Positions 22,201 through 34,028 are shown, counted from the stretch's first letter. The stretch is 64,000 nt of DNA from Cristatella mucedo (GCA_009760855.2 WPIO01000034.1:3057501-3121500), one strand, 5' to 3'. Program-made: numbers and translations. The notes: generated from the sequence alone by a model not told the origin.

Positions 22201-23799
22201 TAATTCCGAGTCGTGTCTATTTGACGAACGGATGCCGAAGAGGTATTATGACTTATTATTTTTTCCTATATTTTGTAACATCAAAACAGGGGCTCCCACT
22301 CAATGTAGAAATTCGTCGGTATGGGCTGGGTCTGATTTGAAAATGCCTCTCCGGAAGAATGCACCGAAGACGAATCGCGTTAATTTTCCGAAACTGCACA
22401 CAAGCAATTATAGTATAAAAGCAAAGACATTTGAGAACATTATCACGTAATAGCACACGCATGCTTTAATCTCAGCTTCGAACTAGTTAATACAGATACG
22501 AACGCCGATCGACCCACGCGCGGTCAAAGCTAGCCTGGGAACTTGGAGCCCCCCACTCGATCTAAGTGACCCCGAGAGCAGCGGCTCCTCCCGAACGGAA
22601 ATGCGTATTTGTCCCGACGCATACGCACTCCCCCACCCCGCCCCCCCCCCCCAGTTAATGCGGCGTCCTGCTGTGGGCATACTGACCGTAGCAGCGCCAG
22701 CAAGACGTCGTCTTGGCTCCCCCAAGAGCGGCTTCCTGTCGAAAAAGGCGTGCATCTTTTGTGGACGTGCTTTAACCGGTGCGTGGTGGTAGCTGGGTGG
22801 TAGAAATAAACATAGAACTGCGGATAAAAGCTTAATTTCTTACATCGCTTTACGCATTAGTGCGTTCTATTTTAGCTCAGTTAATCACCATTTATCCCGC
22901 GATCACTTAACAGGTGAAAAATTGCTGCTGCAGAAGAAGAGGTTAAACGCATTATGGCTGGGAGAATTGAAGTCCGTAGCGCAACTGCAAGATGGTGATT
23001 CGCTATTATAGCGAGAGGAAAATGCATGGTATCAGAGCGCGATTGACGATTGAAAAAATATAGTTAATTTGCATAGCGCCCCGTTGTAACTTAAAAATAT
23101 TTATTCAGGTGCTTCGCATAGGCTGCACGGTGCACCGAGCCCAAGTCCACGGTGGTCCAAGGCGTGCGCCTTGACACCTGCGTAGAACCAAGGCGAGCGC
23201 TTTGACCCCTCGGCCAATCCAGGGTGGCATTAGATGAAAAGTTCAGATGATCTGGGTTGACCTGTGGCAAGCCCTACCGCAGGACCTCTGATCAGCGATA
23301 TTCCTACGCATCCACACCTTAATACAAGCATTTCAGTGTCCTTGGCGAAGGACAGCCGCCGAGGGACAGCCACCAGCATCTGAACAGCTGAACGTGATCG
23401 ATGAACGCATCTGAACAGCACTAGCAACGTCGCATCCTCTCACGTCGAAGCCCAAATTACCAGCTGAATGACCACAGCTACAGATGTCAAAGTACAGCAT
23501 ACTACTTTCTACGAGCTGATTTATCCGGTTCCTGTTGGTTATAATTCAGAACTGTTAACAATCTCTAGCGCTGTCGTAATCTGGCTGCTGTCCCTATCGC
23601 CGCTATACCATGTCTCGCACGGGCTTACGTTAGCTGTTTCGTGAAAGGATAGTCGCTGTCTAGAAGAGCAGGATCCGTGTGTCTAGATGTAAGTATATTT
23701 AAATGGGTCACCCGGATATCGTCAGCTCGGCTTGTCTGACGTGAACTTAGCAGGTTAACATTACAACACTTCTCAGCGATCCGAGCTCAGCGCTCCTCA
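22201..23799. other. Intergenic, DTYMK upstream flank
   Basis: No gene recognised. A short C homopolymer lies near 22640. Small frames at 22483-22800 sit in locally GC-rich DNA but show no family features. Confidence 0.45.
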
Positions 23800-24390
23800 C
23801 TTTATAGACTTGAATGTTTCGTCACTCACTTTTAGGTCTCTTCCTTCTTCTGCTCTAGCCTATACAACAGACCTACATCTTAATCAGGCTAAGCATCGTG
23901 CCAACAGCTCTTCTGACTCAAATCCCTCGCCTCGAACCGAACTGAGATCCTGAAGAGATCGTGCCTCTAGATCCGATTCACCCCAAGCCTGGGGCTCACT
24001 TCCAACTGACGTCGCGACAACCCTGTCTTGACGACATTTAAAAGAAGCTAATAATACCTTTTCCTCGAAGCAAGTGCTGGGTCTGTGTGAACTGTCATTG
24101 TGTGTGGTAGTGCGAGCTGAAATTGTACACGCTATCACTAACCGATTGGCATGCTTCCTTCACACCATCTGATTTAACAGACTCTTTTTGCATAGCGACA
24201 GAAGAGCCTTTACGGCTATCACCACCGCTTGCAGTGGCGATAAAGGATTGCCCACCGCAGGATTCGAACCCACGACCTCGGGGCGAGGTCGTGAAAAGCA
24301 ACCGCCTTACCCAGTGAGCCATCACGCACCATATGTAAAGTGCACAGAAATGAAAGGCTTAATTCTCAGGTGCTATATATACGTGTGGTG
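23800..24390 (+). mobile_element. Decayed LINE-A 3' end interrupted by SINE-1
   Basis: Sense LINE-A remnants (CACTCACTTTTAGGTCTCTT, CAGGCTAAGCATCGTGCCA, ACGACATTTAAAAGAAGC) run to about 24165. After the SINE the LINE resumes with ATGTAAAGTGCACAGAAATG, equal to the family 3' end. Confidence 0.75.
24166..24328 (-). mobile_element. SINE-1 copy nested in LINE-A
   Basis: Complete antisense copy: CTGATTTAACAGACTC, CTATCACCACCGCTTGCAGT, GGATTGCCCACCGCAGGATT, CGAACCCACGACCTCG (B box complement), then AACCGCCTTACCCAGTGAGC (A box complement). Both pol III promoter boxes are visible. Confidence 0.82.
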
Positions 24391-24419
24391 AAATTATTAC
24401 CAATCTTGTCGGTGCCATC

Positions 24420-24895
24420 TTTGATCTACAAAGAACCTGATGGCAATACAAAACTTGCAGAACAGTTATCGAGCCAACCATCATTTGTCATTTCGTCATG
24501 GATAACATTGCTAAAATTTGGGCTTGCTTTGACAGAGATACTACATGTAAATTGGTCCACGCATTTGTGACATCACGTCTGAACTTCCGTAATTCACTGC
24601 TTGCTGGTATACCGGCCTGTGCACTCAGGCACTTACAGTCGGTGCAAAACTCTACAGCTAGGCTTGCCTGTCGTGTGCGTCATAGTTGCCACATCACACC
24701 ACTTCTCGCCGTCCTGCACTGACTTCCAGTCAAGTAGTGCATCAACTTCAAGGTTGAAAAAATACTAGCTGATTTAAAAGTCTTTTGAATAGTGGCAGAC
24801 GAGACTAAACGGTGATCACCACTGCTCGCAGCGATATAAGGGATGGCCCACCGCAGGAGTCGAACCCACAACCTCGGTCCCAAGGTCGTGGGTTA
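24420..24895 (+). mobile_element. LINE-A fragment followed by antisense SINE-1
   Basis: LINE-A part (24490-24750): DNIAKIWACFDRDTTCKLVH, TSRLNFRNSLLAGIPACALR. The SINE-1 part (24756-24895, -) again shows GGAGTCGAACCCACAACCTC. Together with the copy at 24166 this is a second LINE-A/SINE-1 association within 700 bp. Confidence 0.75.
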
Positions 24896-26057
24896 GGCTG
24901 GAGCCAAAAAAGGCTATTTCGTTTGTAGATGAGGATAGCTCTGGTCCACTTAGCTTTGTCCATTTAGCCTATGAATTTAGTCGTATCCTCACTGATACTG
25001 CTGAGCAAAAACATTGGTTTTCAATGAACCCGTTCGGGTCAGCCTCCGGTTTCGACCGGTCAGTGGCCATCGAGCGGTCAGCTGTTGCCCGCGAGTTCTC
25101 TTGGCCAAGTTTCTTGGCTAGTTAGAAACTCGGCAGGTATCACCATACTACGTTGCATCTAAATACCAGAGGCAGCATGCCTCACTCCACTCATGCACTC
25201 GCACATCTGTCCGTCCATCTCGACATCCTAGCTGGCATGCACGCCAATAGGCCTAAAGGTCAATTTCACATTGCTGCCGTCTTCAGTAAGCAAGCAGCAG
25301 CAGCAAGCCGATCTCGTCATAACCGCACGCAGGTTTCCACCGTCCCTAGCAGTAGCACACAATGACAAGCTTAATGCTGCACTTAACTAATCCCCTTCAT
25401 TATGAACCAGTGAAGCCAGCGAGCAGTAAGTTACTCAGCTTTCATTCTACGCTTTAGCTTGGCATCAAGTGATGATTGCGTATTTGCTAAGCACAGCACA
25501 GCACACATGCCCGCATGCGCACACCACGCTCGCACGCGCACATGCACGCATATTCATACGCACATAATCCCGCAACCACAAGTGTCTTCGCCTTAGAAAA
25601 TTCCTTTACTGACATAGCAGGGCCATTACTGTAACAAGAAGCAACAGCCAGCCTATTGTAACTAGCAGTAATAACAATTATATAAAGACGCGTAAGCCCC
25701 GTCGGTAGCTGGAAAAAGATGCAGAGCCGCACACTAAATCTGGGAAGAGCCGCACACTCTTGTCTGTTCGTACAATGACTAGCAGCTGCACGCATCTGTC
25801 CCGAGTTCTCTGCAGAGGCGCTAGGCGGCTGCAGAGACCGCGGGCCAATGGCTCACGAGTCTCGGCCGATGCCACACTGGCGCAGGCCAGTGAGCCTCTG
25901 ATTGCATTGGGGGGGTCACTCGGTCGATGACGGACGACTGCCAGCCAAGGACGGTGACCAAAGTGACCGAGGCAGCCCGACGGTCGAAAGACTTGGCGGA
26001 GGCTCACTTCGAAGAGCCGCGTCTCACTTCGAAGACTCACTCGGCCACCACGAATCA
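24896..26057. other. Intergenic, 3' of the zinc-finger gene
   Basis: No gene or repeat recognised up to about 25800. A small CA/CG-rich patch lies at 25495-25560. GC content rises from about 25800 as the zinc-finger gene island begins. Confidence 0.45.
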
Positions 26058-26374
26058 TTAACTGCTGCCGCGCAGGGTGCGGTGCACGTGCTGGTGGTCG
26101 GCAGAGTGGCGGCGGCGCCTCTTGGCGGCCGCCGCCGTTGCTCCGCCGCCAGCAGGCAAAGTGCAGCAGGCGCAAGAGGTCTGCTTGTGCTTGTCCTGCT
26201 GACGCAGCTTCTGACGCGCACTGCTGCGCATGCCTGCCAGAGCGGACCTGGCGGCCGCGGCGCCGGCCTTCAGCGCCGTCCGTGCGGTCGCCGCCCGCGT
26301 GGCGGCCTTGCTCAAAGAGCGGCAAGCGCGCGTGACACGGCCGTCACTGGAGCAGGCGCCAGCGGAGTCGGCGC
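26058..26374 (-). CDS. Zinc-finger gene exon 4 (C-terminus)
   Basis: Inferred last exon: acceptor TTCTTTATAG|GCGCCGAC, in phase with the donor at 26600. It ends at TAA at 26058. The product is basic and Ala-rich: SLSKAATRAATARTALKAGA, then SARQKLRQQDKHKQ, then AAAAKRRRRHSADHQ. The KRRRR cluster could be a nuclear localisation signal. I do not recognise the family. The exon is supported by phase, frame length in CpG-rich DNA and a good acceptor, not by similarity. Confidence 0.6.
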
Positions 26375-26555
26375 CTATAAAGAACACAAGCGTTTCAGCG
26401 TTGCTGTCAGTAAGTGCCACGGTCGACGTCCGACTGCAGAGCCGGCGCCAAGCAGCATGATCATGTGCCGCGGAAGCGACCTGCCGAGCGCAAGCACGCA
26501 CGCGAGCGAGTCCACAGTCTGCCGCCTGTGTCCGAGAGCCGATAGGAAGTGGAGC

Positions 26556-26625
26556 GCTTACTCACTTGTGGGCTGCTGCTACTGCTGCACGCTTACTCAC
26601 TTGTAAGCTGCTGCTGCACGGAAGT
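26556..26625 (-). repeat. 35-bp tandem duplication containing a splice donor
   Basis: Two units starting GCTTACTCACTTGT (26556 and 26591, + strand). On the - strand each contains ACAA|GTGAGTAAGCG, a strong donor. See findings. Confidence 0.85.
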
Positions 26626-29600
26626 CGCTGCCTGGCAACACGATGCCGACTGCTTCTGCTTCTTGGGGCTGGATGCACCGCTTCCGGCGCCCGACGGCGG
26701 CGGGCGTGCGCCCCGAGCGCGTGCTGCGGACGCAGGCCACGCTGGGCCGACGTCCGCGTTTTCGCACTGCCGCTCCGCGCTGCCAGAGAGGTCGCCGGCC
26801 GGCGTCTGGTCGAGCGAGGCACAGGCAGGCAGAGCGACAACGACGCTGCCTCCGGCCGGGCGTGGCGCCTGTAACGCCTGAAAGCCCTGTGGCATTTTGC
26901 ACTCGTCGACGGTGGCAATGAGAGGCTTCGTTTCCGTGCAAGCGAGTGTGCACGGCTGCTCCGGCTGAATAACGCCGGCGTTTCGCTTTCTGGCAGAGCC
27001 GGCGCCATCATCGGCGGCATCCGGTTTGATGGTCTTGATGTCCAAAAGTGCTGGCTTCATCTCCACGTCGCTCGTCGTGCATGGTTCGTGCAGCGAGTCA
27101 GATGAGAGGCGCTCAACTTCCGCCGAGGCAGCTTCTGTCGGCTGCTTCGATAGTGAAACTGCAACCGGATTGGCTAACGCAACTTCCACTAAACCCGACA
27201 CGACCGACGCTGCGGTGTTGCCTTCCTCTTCCTCCTCTTCTGCAGCAGCAGCATCCTCAGCAGAAGCCGGCTGGTCAACACGAATAGGCTTGATGATGTC
27301 ATCAAGCTCAGGAACCTGCGCAACCGACAGACCCGATTCGTTCAAGCCGCAGGCGGCGTCAGCGCCAGCACGAGGCGACAAGTCGGCGTCTGAAGGTGCG
27401 ACGCTCGCATCAGTGCAAGGTGGCGATGCACTGGCGCCTTCGAGAGCATCGGCGGCGGCACTAGGAGCATCGCCGGAACTCGGTGCAGTGGTCGCATCGA
27501 CTGCAGCACCGGCTTCTCTGCTGGTGCCGATAGCGGCATCACGATCGGATGCATCATCACCAGCGCCCAATACAGAGCCGGCATTGCCAGCGGCACCTGC
27601 AGCAGAAGCTCTATCGCCAACCGAAGGGATATCAGCAATATGCGCGGCGTCGGCTTCATGCTCGGCGTCTGGCTCGGCTTCCGGCGCTCCAATTGTGGAG
27701 GAACTAGGGCTGAGCGCGACCTCGGCATCAGGCGCCGTGTCGGCGCAAGGCGTCGAACCAACGTTAGATGGCTCGTCAGCTATCAACGAAGCACTGGCGT
27801 CGGATGATATGCCGGCATTAGTGCTAAATTCGGCTGCCGTTTGACCGTTGGCAATGGCAGTACTAGGCTGACCTGCCGACAGCATTGGAGCTACGACAGA
27901 CGTGCACTCCTCGGCCACGCAGTCCGCTACCGCCGTGCCGCTCTCGGTTGCCACGGGCTCGCGTTTGCACGCACCGTCACTCTCGGTTGCCAGGGGCTCG
28001 CGTTTGCACGCACCACTGTGCTCCGACCTCGCGCTGCCTTCAGTGGCCGAGAAGCGGTCCTCTAGCAAAGCACGACTAGCAGCTGCTGCACGCACCGCGT
28101 CTCCAGCGCCGTCGAAGGTAGACAAGTCGACGTCACCTGCGGCAGCGTCCGAAGACGCTTCGGCGCAGCCGGCGAGTCTGCCTACGGCAGAGCTCGCGTC
28201 CTCGGTCGAAGCAGACTCGGAAGTGGCAGGAGGCCGCAGCAGCAGCAGACTCGGAAACGGCCGCTCGCCAACGATGGCCGGGTGGGCAGCCGCAGCAGCT
28301 GGCAGAAAATACTCGCTGACGCCACCGTCGGCTCCTTCGACAGGAAACAGCCGAGCTCGGCCGTCGACCTGGGACGCAGAGCCGCCGGCCTGCTCGGGTC
28401 GGTCGGCGAGCTGGCAGCGAGGGCTTTCGAATGGATCGCCGCCACCGGCGGCGGCGGCAGTCTCGGTGGCGCCGGCGGCGGTCTCGGCGGCGGTGCCGCC
28501 GGCGGCAGGCGAGGAGTCGCGCCGCTGCTTCTGCTTCTGCCCGGCGGCGGTCGCTTCTTCGTCGGCCTGCTCCCAGAACAGCCACGAGTCGAGCACGAAG
28601 TGCTCGGGCGATCTCGCTGACGCTTCGGCGTCGTCATGGCGACCCCGCACCTCGGGTGGCAGTTCTCGGGCGTCTTTGCTGGCGCCGAGCGGTTGACTAG
28701 CGGCGGCGGCGGGGGCGGCACCCCACGCTGCCACCATCGCAACTGCCGGTTTTGTGGTGGGAGCCGGCGGCGGCTCGATTCTGACAAAGACCAGGTCCTC
28801 CCAGGTGTGCGCGTCGACGACGGCGGCGGGCGCGTCAGCGGCTTGTTGCGACGCCGCCGCTCCTCGCTCGGCTTCATCCGCAGCACCAGCAGCCGACGCG
28901 TGCTCCACGCCTCGTCCGATCGTCGGCGGCGCCTGGAGGTGGTGGTCGCGGCCCACCAGGGCAGCCGCTGGCATCGGACTGCCGCTGCGGCTAGAGGGCC
29001 TGGCGGTGATGGGCGGCCCGTCTACGCTCTCTGGCCCGAGCGGGCTGTCGAAGGCAAACTCGGACCAGGCCAGCCCAGGCGAACCGCTAGTGGACGGCTG
29101 CGGCGACTCGGCAGTCGGCCAATGGCCGACGACCGCCGGTTGCACATCGCTCGCTGTCAGCGGCAGAAGCTGCGCGAGTGTCGCTGCGCTGCTCGCTGGG
29201 GCACAGGTGCCACTGCCGTAGCCGCTGCTGCTGCCACTGCTTCCGGGCCTCTCGGGCTGCGCTGGCAAGCGCGACTTGGTCGTTTTGAGCCGTCTGCCAC
29301 CCGATCGCTCGTGCAGCAGTGGCGGCGGAGTTGGCGGAATCAGGCCGTGCGTCCACGACGTGATCACCACATCGGGATCGTCCCCATCATTCCCGTCATT
29401 CGTGATCGCTCTGGAATCCTGGAGCTCGGGCGCTGCACGAGGGGCTGACAGCGGCGCGGCCGGCAACGAGGCAGCCGCCGCCGCAAACCTGTCGCCTTTG
29501 CTGCAGTCATGCAATCCCTGCAGTGGCGGCGGTAGCTGCTGAGGCAGCGGCTGCTGCGGCCGCCGAGTGTGACACTTGACGATATGCAACTGCAGCAGCA

Positions 29601-29635
29601 TGTGCAGAGTGCCTTTGAAGCTACAGTGAGGGCAA
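26601..29635 (-). CDS. Zinc-finger gene exon 3 (large, low-complexity)
   Basis: 3035 bases, open throughout. Acceptor CTCTCGTTTCAG|TTGCCC. It opens with a classic C2H2 finger: SCPHCSFKGTLHMLLQLHIV then KCH, spacing C-x2-C-x12-H-x4-H. The remaining roughly 980 residues are Ala/Ser/Pro/Glu-rich and look disordered, with acidic patches (a run of Glu near 27240) and paired repeats CKREPLATESDGA / CKREPVATESGTA. It ends near SSPKKQKQSASCC. Probably a nuclear regulatory protein. No known family recognised. Competing frames on both strands are GC-bias shadows. Confidence 0.78.
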
Positions 29636-29901
29636 CTGAAACGAGAGGTTTGCGCTCATTTGCGTAGAATTCAAAAGAGATACGCACACACCACAGCACA
29701 CGGGCAGCCAGTACAGAGGCGCAGCAGAAGCCAAGCGCAACAGCCAAGCGCATCCATCCGGTGAATCCGGAGGACGGCATTTCTGACGAACGGGAATTTC
29801 TGACGAACATCGCAGCATACGAAGCACGATGAGGGGGCAGCACGCGCGCCTGCAGCACGACGACAATCAGCGGCGCACCGCGACCTCACGATTGCTCTAA
29901 C
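29636..29901 (-). other. Zinc-finger gene intron 2
   Basis: 266-base intron; donor ATCAG|GTTAGA, acceptor TTTCAG|T. GC content is lower than in the exons. Confidence 0.6.
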
Positions 29902-30393
29902 CTGATGGTACTGCGAACAGCCGAACCGGAGCCGGAGTGGTCGGTGGCCGGAGCTTGTGCTAGCTTCGGTGCTGCCCATTGGTGCCCGACCGCCGCAGCT
30001 GGTGTCGAAGCGATGACTGCTGCGGCCGATGCAATACTGCTGGGCAGCGACTGCTTAGAGAACGGCGGCGACGACAAGGCGCTGCTAGCGCTGGATCGAC
30101 CACCGGGTGGAGCAGCTTCGCCGCCGGCGGCTCCACTCCGAGGGCTCGCGCCCGAGGCGAGGCGAGCGCTTGCGTTGGCCTGGCCGTGCTCGGCCCTCGA
30201 GCGGCCTGGAGCGCCGTAGGCTGCGGAAGCAGCCGCCGGCGCCGCCTGGCTCTGCAGGCCTGCGGCCGCCGCCGAAGCTACCTGGCTGCCCCCAGGTTGG
30301 CCTGCGTGCACAGGAAATGGCCGCCGATGTGCCTGCTCCACATGCAGGGCCAGCTTCTGACCTTGAGAGGTGCAGAAGCTGCATTCCCGGCAT
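29902..30393 (-). CDS. Zinc-finger gene exon 2 (first finger)
   Basis: 492 bases. Using acceptor TATGGTTGCAG|ATGCC, it begins RCRECSFCTSQGQKLALHVE then QAHRR: C-x2-C-x12-H-x4-H, joined directly to ...SLF from exon 1, which gives the usual F-x-C at the start of a finger. The rest is Ala/Ser/Gly-rich. The donor ATCAG|GTTAGA keeps phase with the second finger in exon 3. Each finger therefore starts exactly at an exon boundary, with about 160 residues between them. Confidence 0.75.
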
Positions 30394-30508
30394 CTGCAAC
30401 CATAGAAGCATGGTGATTCAACCAGGCCTGGTGCTGCTGCGCCGCCTGCAACAGAAGCAGCTGCCGCAGCTTCAGCTGCCCTATGCCAGAGAGCACGATC
30501 GTACACAC

Positions 30509-31656
30509 CTGAACAAGGACACACGTGACCTGGCAACGGCGGCAGCAGCAGCGGCTGCTGCTGATTGCTGCTGCAAGCTGGCGTTCGGTTGGCTGGCGGG
30601 AGCCGCTGAAGCAGCCGGGGCCAAAGGCCTCCATCCATTGGCGTGAGCGTGCCACGCCGCATCGGATGCGGCCAGCTGCTGCTGTGCCGAGTACACGACC
30701 GCGCTGTTGCCACTAGAGTATTGCCTCTGCACGGAAGCCGCTGGCGACGATGCCGGCGACTTTGGCACGTGCGACGTGGCAGCTGCGGCATTCGCCGCGC
30801 GCACCATATCGAAAAGTCGCTCAGCGGCCGCATCGGCAGCTGCCGATGCGGCCGGCTGCGGTGACGCGACGTTCGATCCGCTGCTGCTGCTGCGACGGTG
30901 ATGATGATGGCGGTGGTCGCCGTGCTGCCTCGGCAGCGGCACTGCTGCATTGGCGGCTATATGGCTCGCTAGAGCGGCGGCGATAACGTGATTGCCGGCG
31001 GACACTGCTGACCGGTAGGGGGCATGGAGCGCAGCCGAAGGCTGGGCGGCAGGCTGCTCTGGCAGAATCGTGCGCAGCATCCTTCCGTCGGACGCTCTCG
31101 TCTGCCACGCAGCGGAAGTGCCTGCGGTGGTGCCGCCGCTGCTCGACGGCAGCAAGCCGTTGGCCCCTGTGCCTCTGCAGCCGTGGAGCTGAGGAGCTGC
31201 CCCTGCGTCCGGTGGCACGCCCATGCCGCCAGCCTGGTCTCTGCCACCAGCGACCGACGCCGCAGGGGCTCCGAAACCGCCGCCGTTGCTGAACCCTGCT
31301 GCTGCGGCAGCGCCGCAGTAGCAGGGAGAGCCGGAACACCTGGGCGCGTGGCACGGCCGCTTCACCGCCGCCGACGGCCAGTCTGCGCCGCCTGCGGCCG
31401 CGTCAGCGGCCGTGCGCTTAGAGGATGATGCCGCGGAGGCTGCCATAAAGGCGCGTGCAGCGTAGCCATGGGCATCGCCTCTGGCGACGTCACCTGAGGC
31501 AATGGCACCTCGGGCAGCGTCGCCTCTGGCGGGCCACGTCGAGTACGGAGGCCCGACTGTCGCGCCTACGCCCCTAGGTGTAGATGTGGTGGCCGGGCTG
31601 TCATCTGACTGCACCAATCCTGCCTGCTGAAGCCGAGAGTGCTGACCTGTGGGCAT
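30509..31656 (-). CDS. Zinc-finger gene exon 1 (N-terminal region)
   Basis: Start taken at ATG 31656 (MPTGQHSRLQQAGLVQSDDS). An in-frame ATG at 31839 is also possible, and CCCACAG at 31653-31647 could instead be an acceptor from an upstream exon. The product is Ala/Gly/Ser-rich and disordered, with a His run (HRHHHHRRSSSSGS) and Ala runs. The donor is GTTCAG|GTGTGT at 30508; the following 115-base intron ends at 30394. The four exons sum to 4992 bases, an exact multiple of three. Confidence 0.65.
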
Positions 31657-32367
31657 AAAGTCGGGTGTAAATGCGAAAGCAATGCATAAGCTACAGCAAG
31701 GCTTCGCCCGTGCCCCGAGCTCAGACGGGGCGCGTTGGCTCGCGTGTTCCGCGCCCGCCCGTCGCAGTAGCGGCAGCAGCTGTACCGGCCATATCCGGGC
31801 TCGAAGCACCAGTGCGGTCTGATGTCCGAGGAGTTTCACGTGGACGGGAGGACACGGCGACAGCTAGGCGATCGGTAGCCGGTCATTCTGAACGAGTCAT
31901 GCCGCTGTGCATGGCAGCCAACTGCTGTAATGAAAAAACAAAACTCCCGCATCTGCAACGCCAGATCTGGCCAGTGCCGGATGGTGCATTGCTCGAAACC
32001 GAGATGATGGAAGCAAGAGATCTGCACCGGGTCGCCTCAGGATGCCAATCCAGAGGACAACCTCCATGATCTGCATGATCTGCTGAATCGTCAATCGCAC
32101 TAGTTCTGTCTGACCTGGGCCGGTGCACTAGAACCACCACGGCCGTACGAAGGTTAGTACGGGGGCCCTCAACCGCGGCATGGGCACAGTCTATTGCGGA
32201 GCACACTGAACAAAGCCAGTAGAAAGCAGAAACAAAAGTGCCCTACGGCTTTTAATGGCACGATTCAAGAGATATAAGTCTGCCAAAACTATCTGTCTTG
32301 CAGACGACAGGCCCGGCGGTTCTGTTTCTGAACAGGCTGTCCTGTTATAAAAATGACCTTTAAATTG
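31657..32367 (-). promoter_or_regulatory. Upstream region of the zinc-finger gene
   Basis: GC-rich up to about 31850, then ordinary. It likely holds the promoter or a non-coding first exon. No TATA box or motif is convincing. Confidence 0.35.
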
Positions 32368-32765
32368 TTGTAATGTATCTCTGTAACTCTACAAAAACAA
32401 TGTGGGTGTTTAGCAGGAGAGTTTTGTATAGCGCACTAGCAGCCTAAGCGGCTGTCGGTATGCATTCGGTAGCCAACAGACTTATCCCACACAACAAAGA
32501 GAAAGTGAGAAGCATAGTTGAGTCAGGAGAGCAGTTGAGGTCGTGAGTAGCATGGAAGTAGCAGCTCAGGACTGCTGGATTCCACAGTCAAGGACCTGCA
32601 AAGTAAAAGCTTCTGTTGCCAACGGTCTTTAAGCTGAGGAATGGAACAGCTAATTTATTGTCCATACAGTAGCTGAGGGCACGAGGAGGCTGAAACTGGT
32701 GCAGCAGTTCAGCTAGATATGAAGGAGCCAAGCCGTGGCCTTGGCGGTCAGCGTTTGGACTTTGC
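32368..32765 (-). mobile_element. LINE-B 3' end, antisense
   Basis: Starts with TAATGTATCTCTGTAACTC, the complement of the family end, and includes the complements of GCGCTATACAAAACTCTCC and of [17 protein letters not shown]. Internally deleted. Confidence 0.82.
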
Positions 32766-32859
32766 TCCTGCCTGTGCAATAACATTCTTCCAGTTTGTGG
32801 CTATGCTATCTGCTGGCAATGTCATAACTGCCATATTTGACCACTTCTAACCGCCTCGA

Positions 32860-32990
32860 ACTAATAGCCCATCAAGCAGTTAATCGACTTCAAGGTTGTT
32901 GATTTAAGATCCCTCCATTCTCACTGCTCCAGCCTCACTATCTGAAATACCTTCCAATCAGGCCTCACATAACAAATCGATATTAAGAGG
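32860..32990 (+). mobile_element. Short decayed LINE-A fragment
   Basis: Matches around AAGCAGTTAATCGACTTCAA and CACTGCTCCAGCC, equal to the [10 protein letters not shown] and SLAPAYLS region of LINE-A. Confidence 0.5.
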
Positions 32991-33762
32991 TCACAACGTT
33001 CCTGCATGAGAGCATTGAACGTCTTTGCAAGCTCATCATTGAATGTCTTTGATGACAGGCACGAGATGATGCCTCAAGCAAGGCATCCATCCACATGTGG
33101 CTGTTACTCAAAAAATTCACCATCACTTGAAATTTTGTCATTTCCAATCGTAGGGCTGGCCCATCCCCTGGACAGCCTGGGTTCTACCAAGCCGTTATTG
33201 TTGGATCAGAATCGCTCATCAAAGCTCCATTTAAATGGTCGATTCGCATTAAACACACCGTGTTAACCCTAATTGAGGAGGAGATAACTGCTCATCTTGG
33301 CAGACAGTTTACAATTGCAAAAAGCTTGCTGCTCGATGAACCCAGTGCTGGTGACTACCGCTTGCCTTGGGTTCCTGTACTCTGCAGCGCAGATAGCACA
33401 GGTGGCACGGTTACTGGCGATAGCTACTGGCACAGCACTTGTCTGAAATGGGTTCTACACAGCCAGACCTATTGTCTCAGAAGCTTCAAGCACGGAGATA
33501 CCCCTCCCACCACAAATTTGAACCAGGCTCGGTGCTTTGACGAAAGGACTAGCTATGCACAGGCAGCTAGCTACAGGGACCGGTTGAATATCAAGTTTTC
33601 TTACTACGCAAAACGATAATGCCCCAGAATTTCTACAAAAAAATCAAGGGACACGGAAAGGCTACGACTAAGGTCAGGTGTTACGTGCAGCAGCAAGAGC
33701 ACGACAGTCCTCTCGGATGTTGAAATCAAACCCAGAGAGCAAATACAGTGACAATTCTTATA
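32991..33762. other. Unclassified intergenic stretch
   Basis: A + frame at 33260-33619 stays open for 119 codons with no family signature. Nothing else seen. Confidence 0.35.
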
Positions 33763-34028
33763 CAACGACAACTACTCTCCTGCTGCCGACTATGGCACAT
33801 CCTTTCCAGCGGTCCTGAGCTGCTACTTCTATGCTACTCACTACCTCAACTGCTCTCCTGACTCTGCTATGCTTCTCACTTTCTCTTTGTTGCGTGAGAC
33901 GAAGTCTGTTGGCTACCGAAAGCCGCTTAGGCTGTGAGTGCGCTATACAAAACTCTCCTGTGTAACACCCACGCGGTCTTTATGACTTTGTGGAGTTACA
34001 GACGGAGATACATTACATTACATTACAC
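33763..34028 (+). mobile_element. LINE-B 3' end fragment with (ACATT)n tail
   Basis: Starts in the terminal coding part (CGACAACTACTCTCCTGCTG), passes AGACGAAGTCTGTTGGCTAC and ends GGAGATACATTACATTACAT. This copy defines the family tail well. Confidence 0.87.

Noticed and set aside
24240-24320. Possible tRNA gene on the - strand
   Set aside because: It is the head of a SINE-1 copy; the same sequence recurs at several sites with the same tail.
24900-25080. Candidate exon FVDEDSSGPLSFVHLAYEFS after a TTTGTAG
   Set aside because: No donor in phase, no family signature and no partner exon nearby.
27026-29448. Long + strand and alternate - strand frames across the zinc-finger gene exon 3
   Set aside because: High GC content depletes stop codons in all frames. 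Only the - strand frame with the C2H2 finger links by splicing to the other exons.
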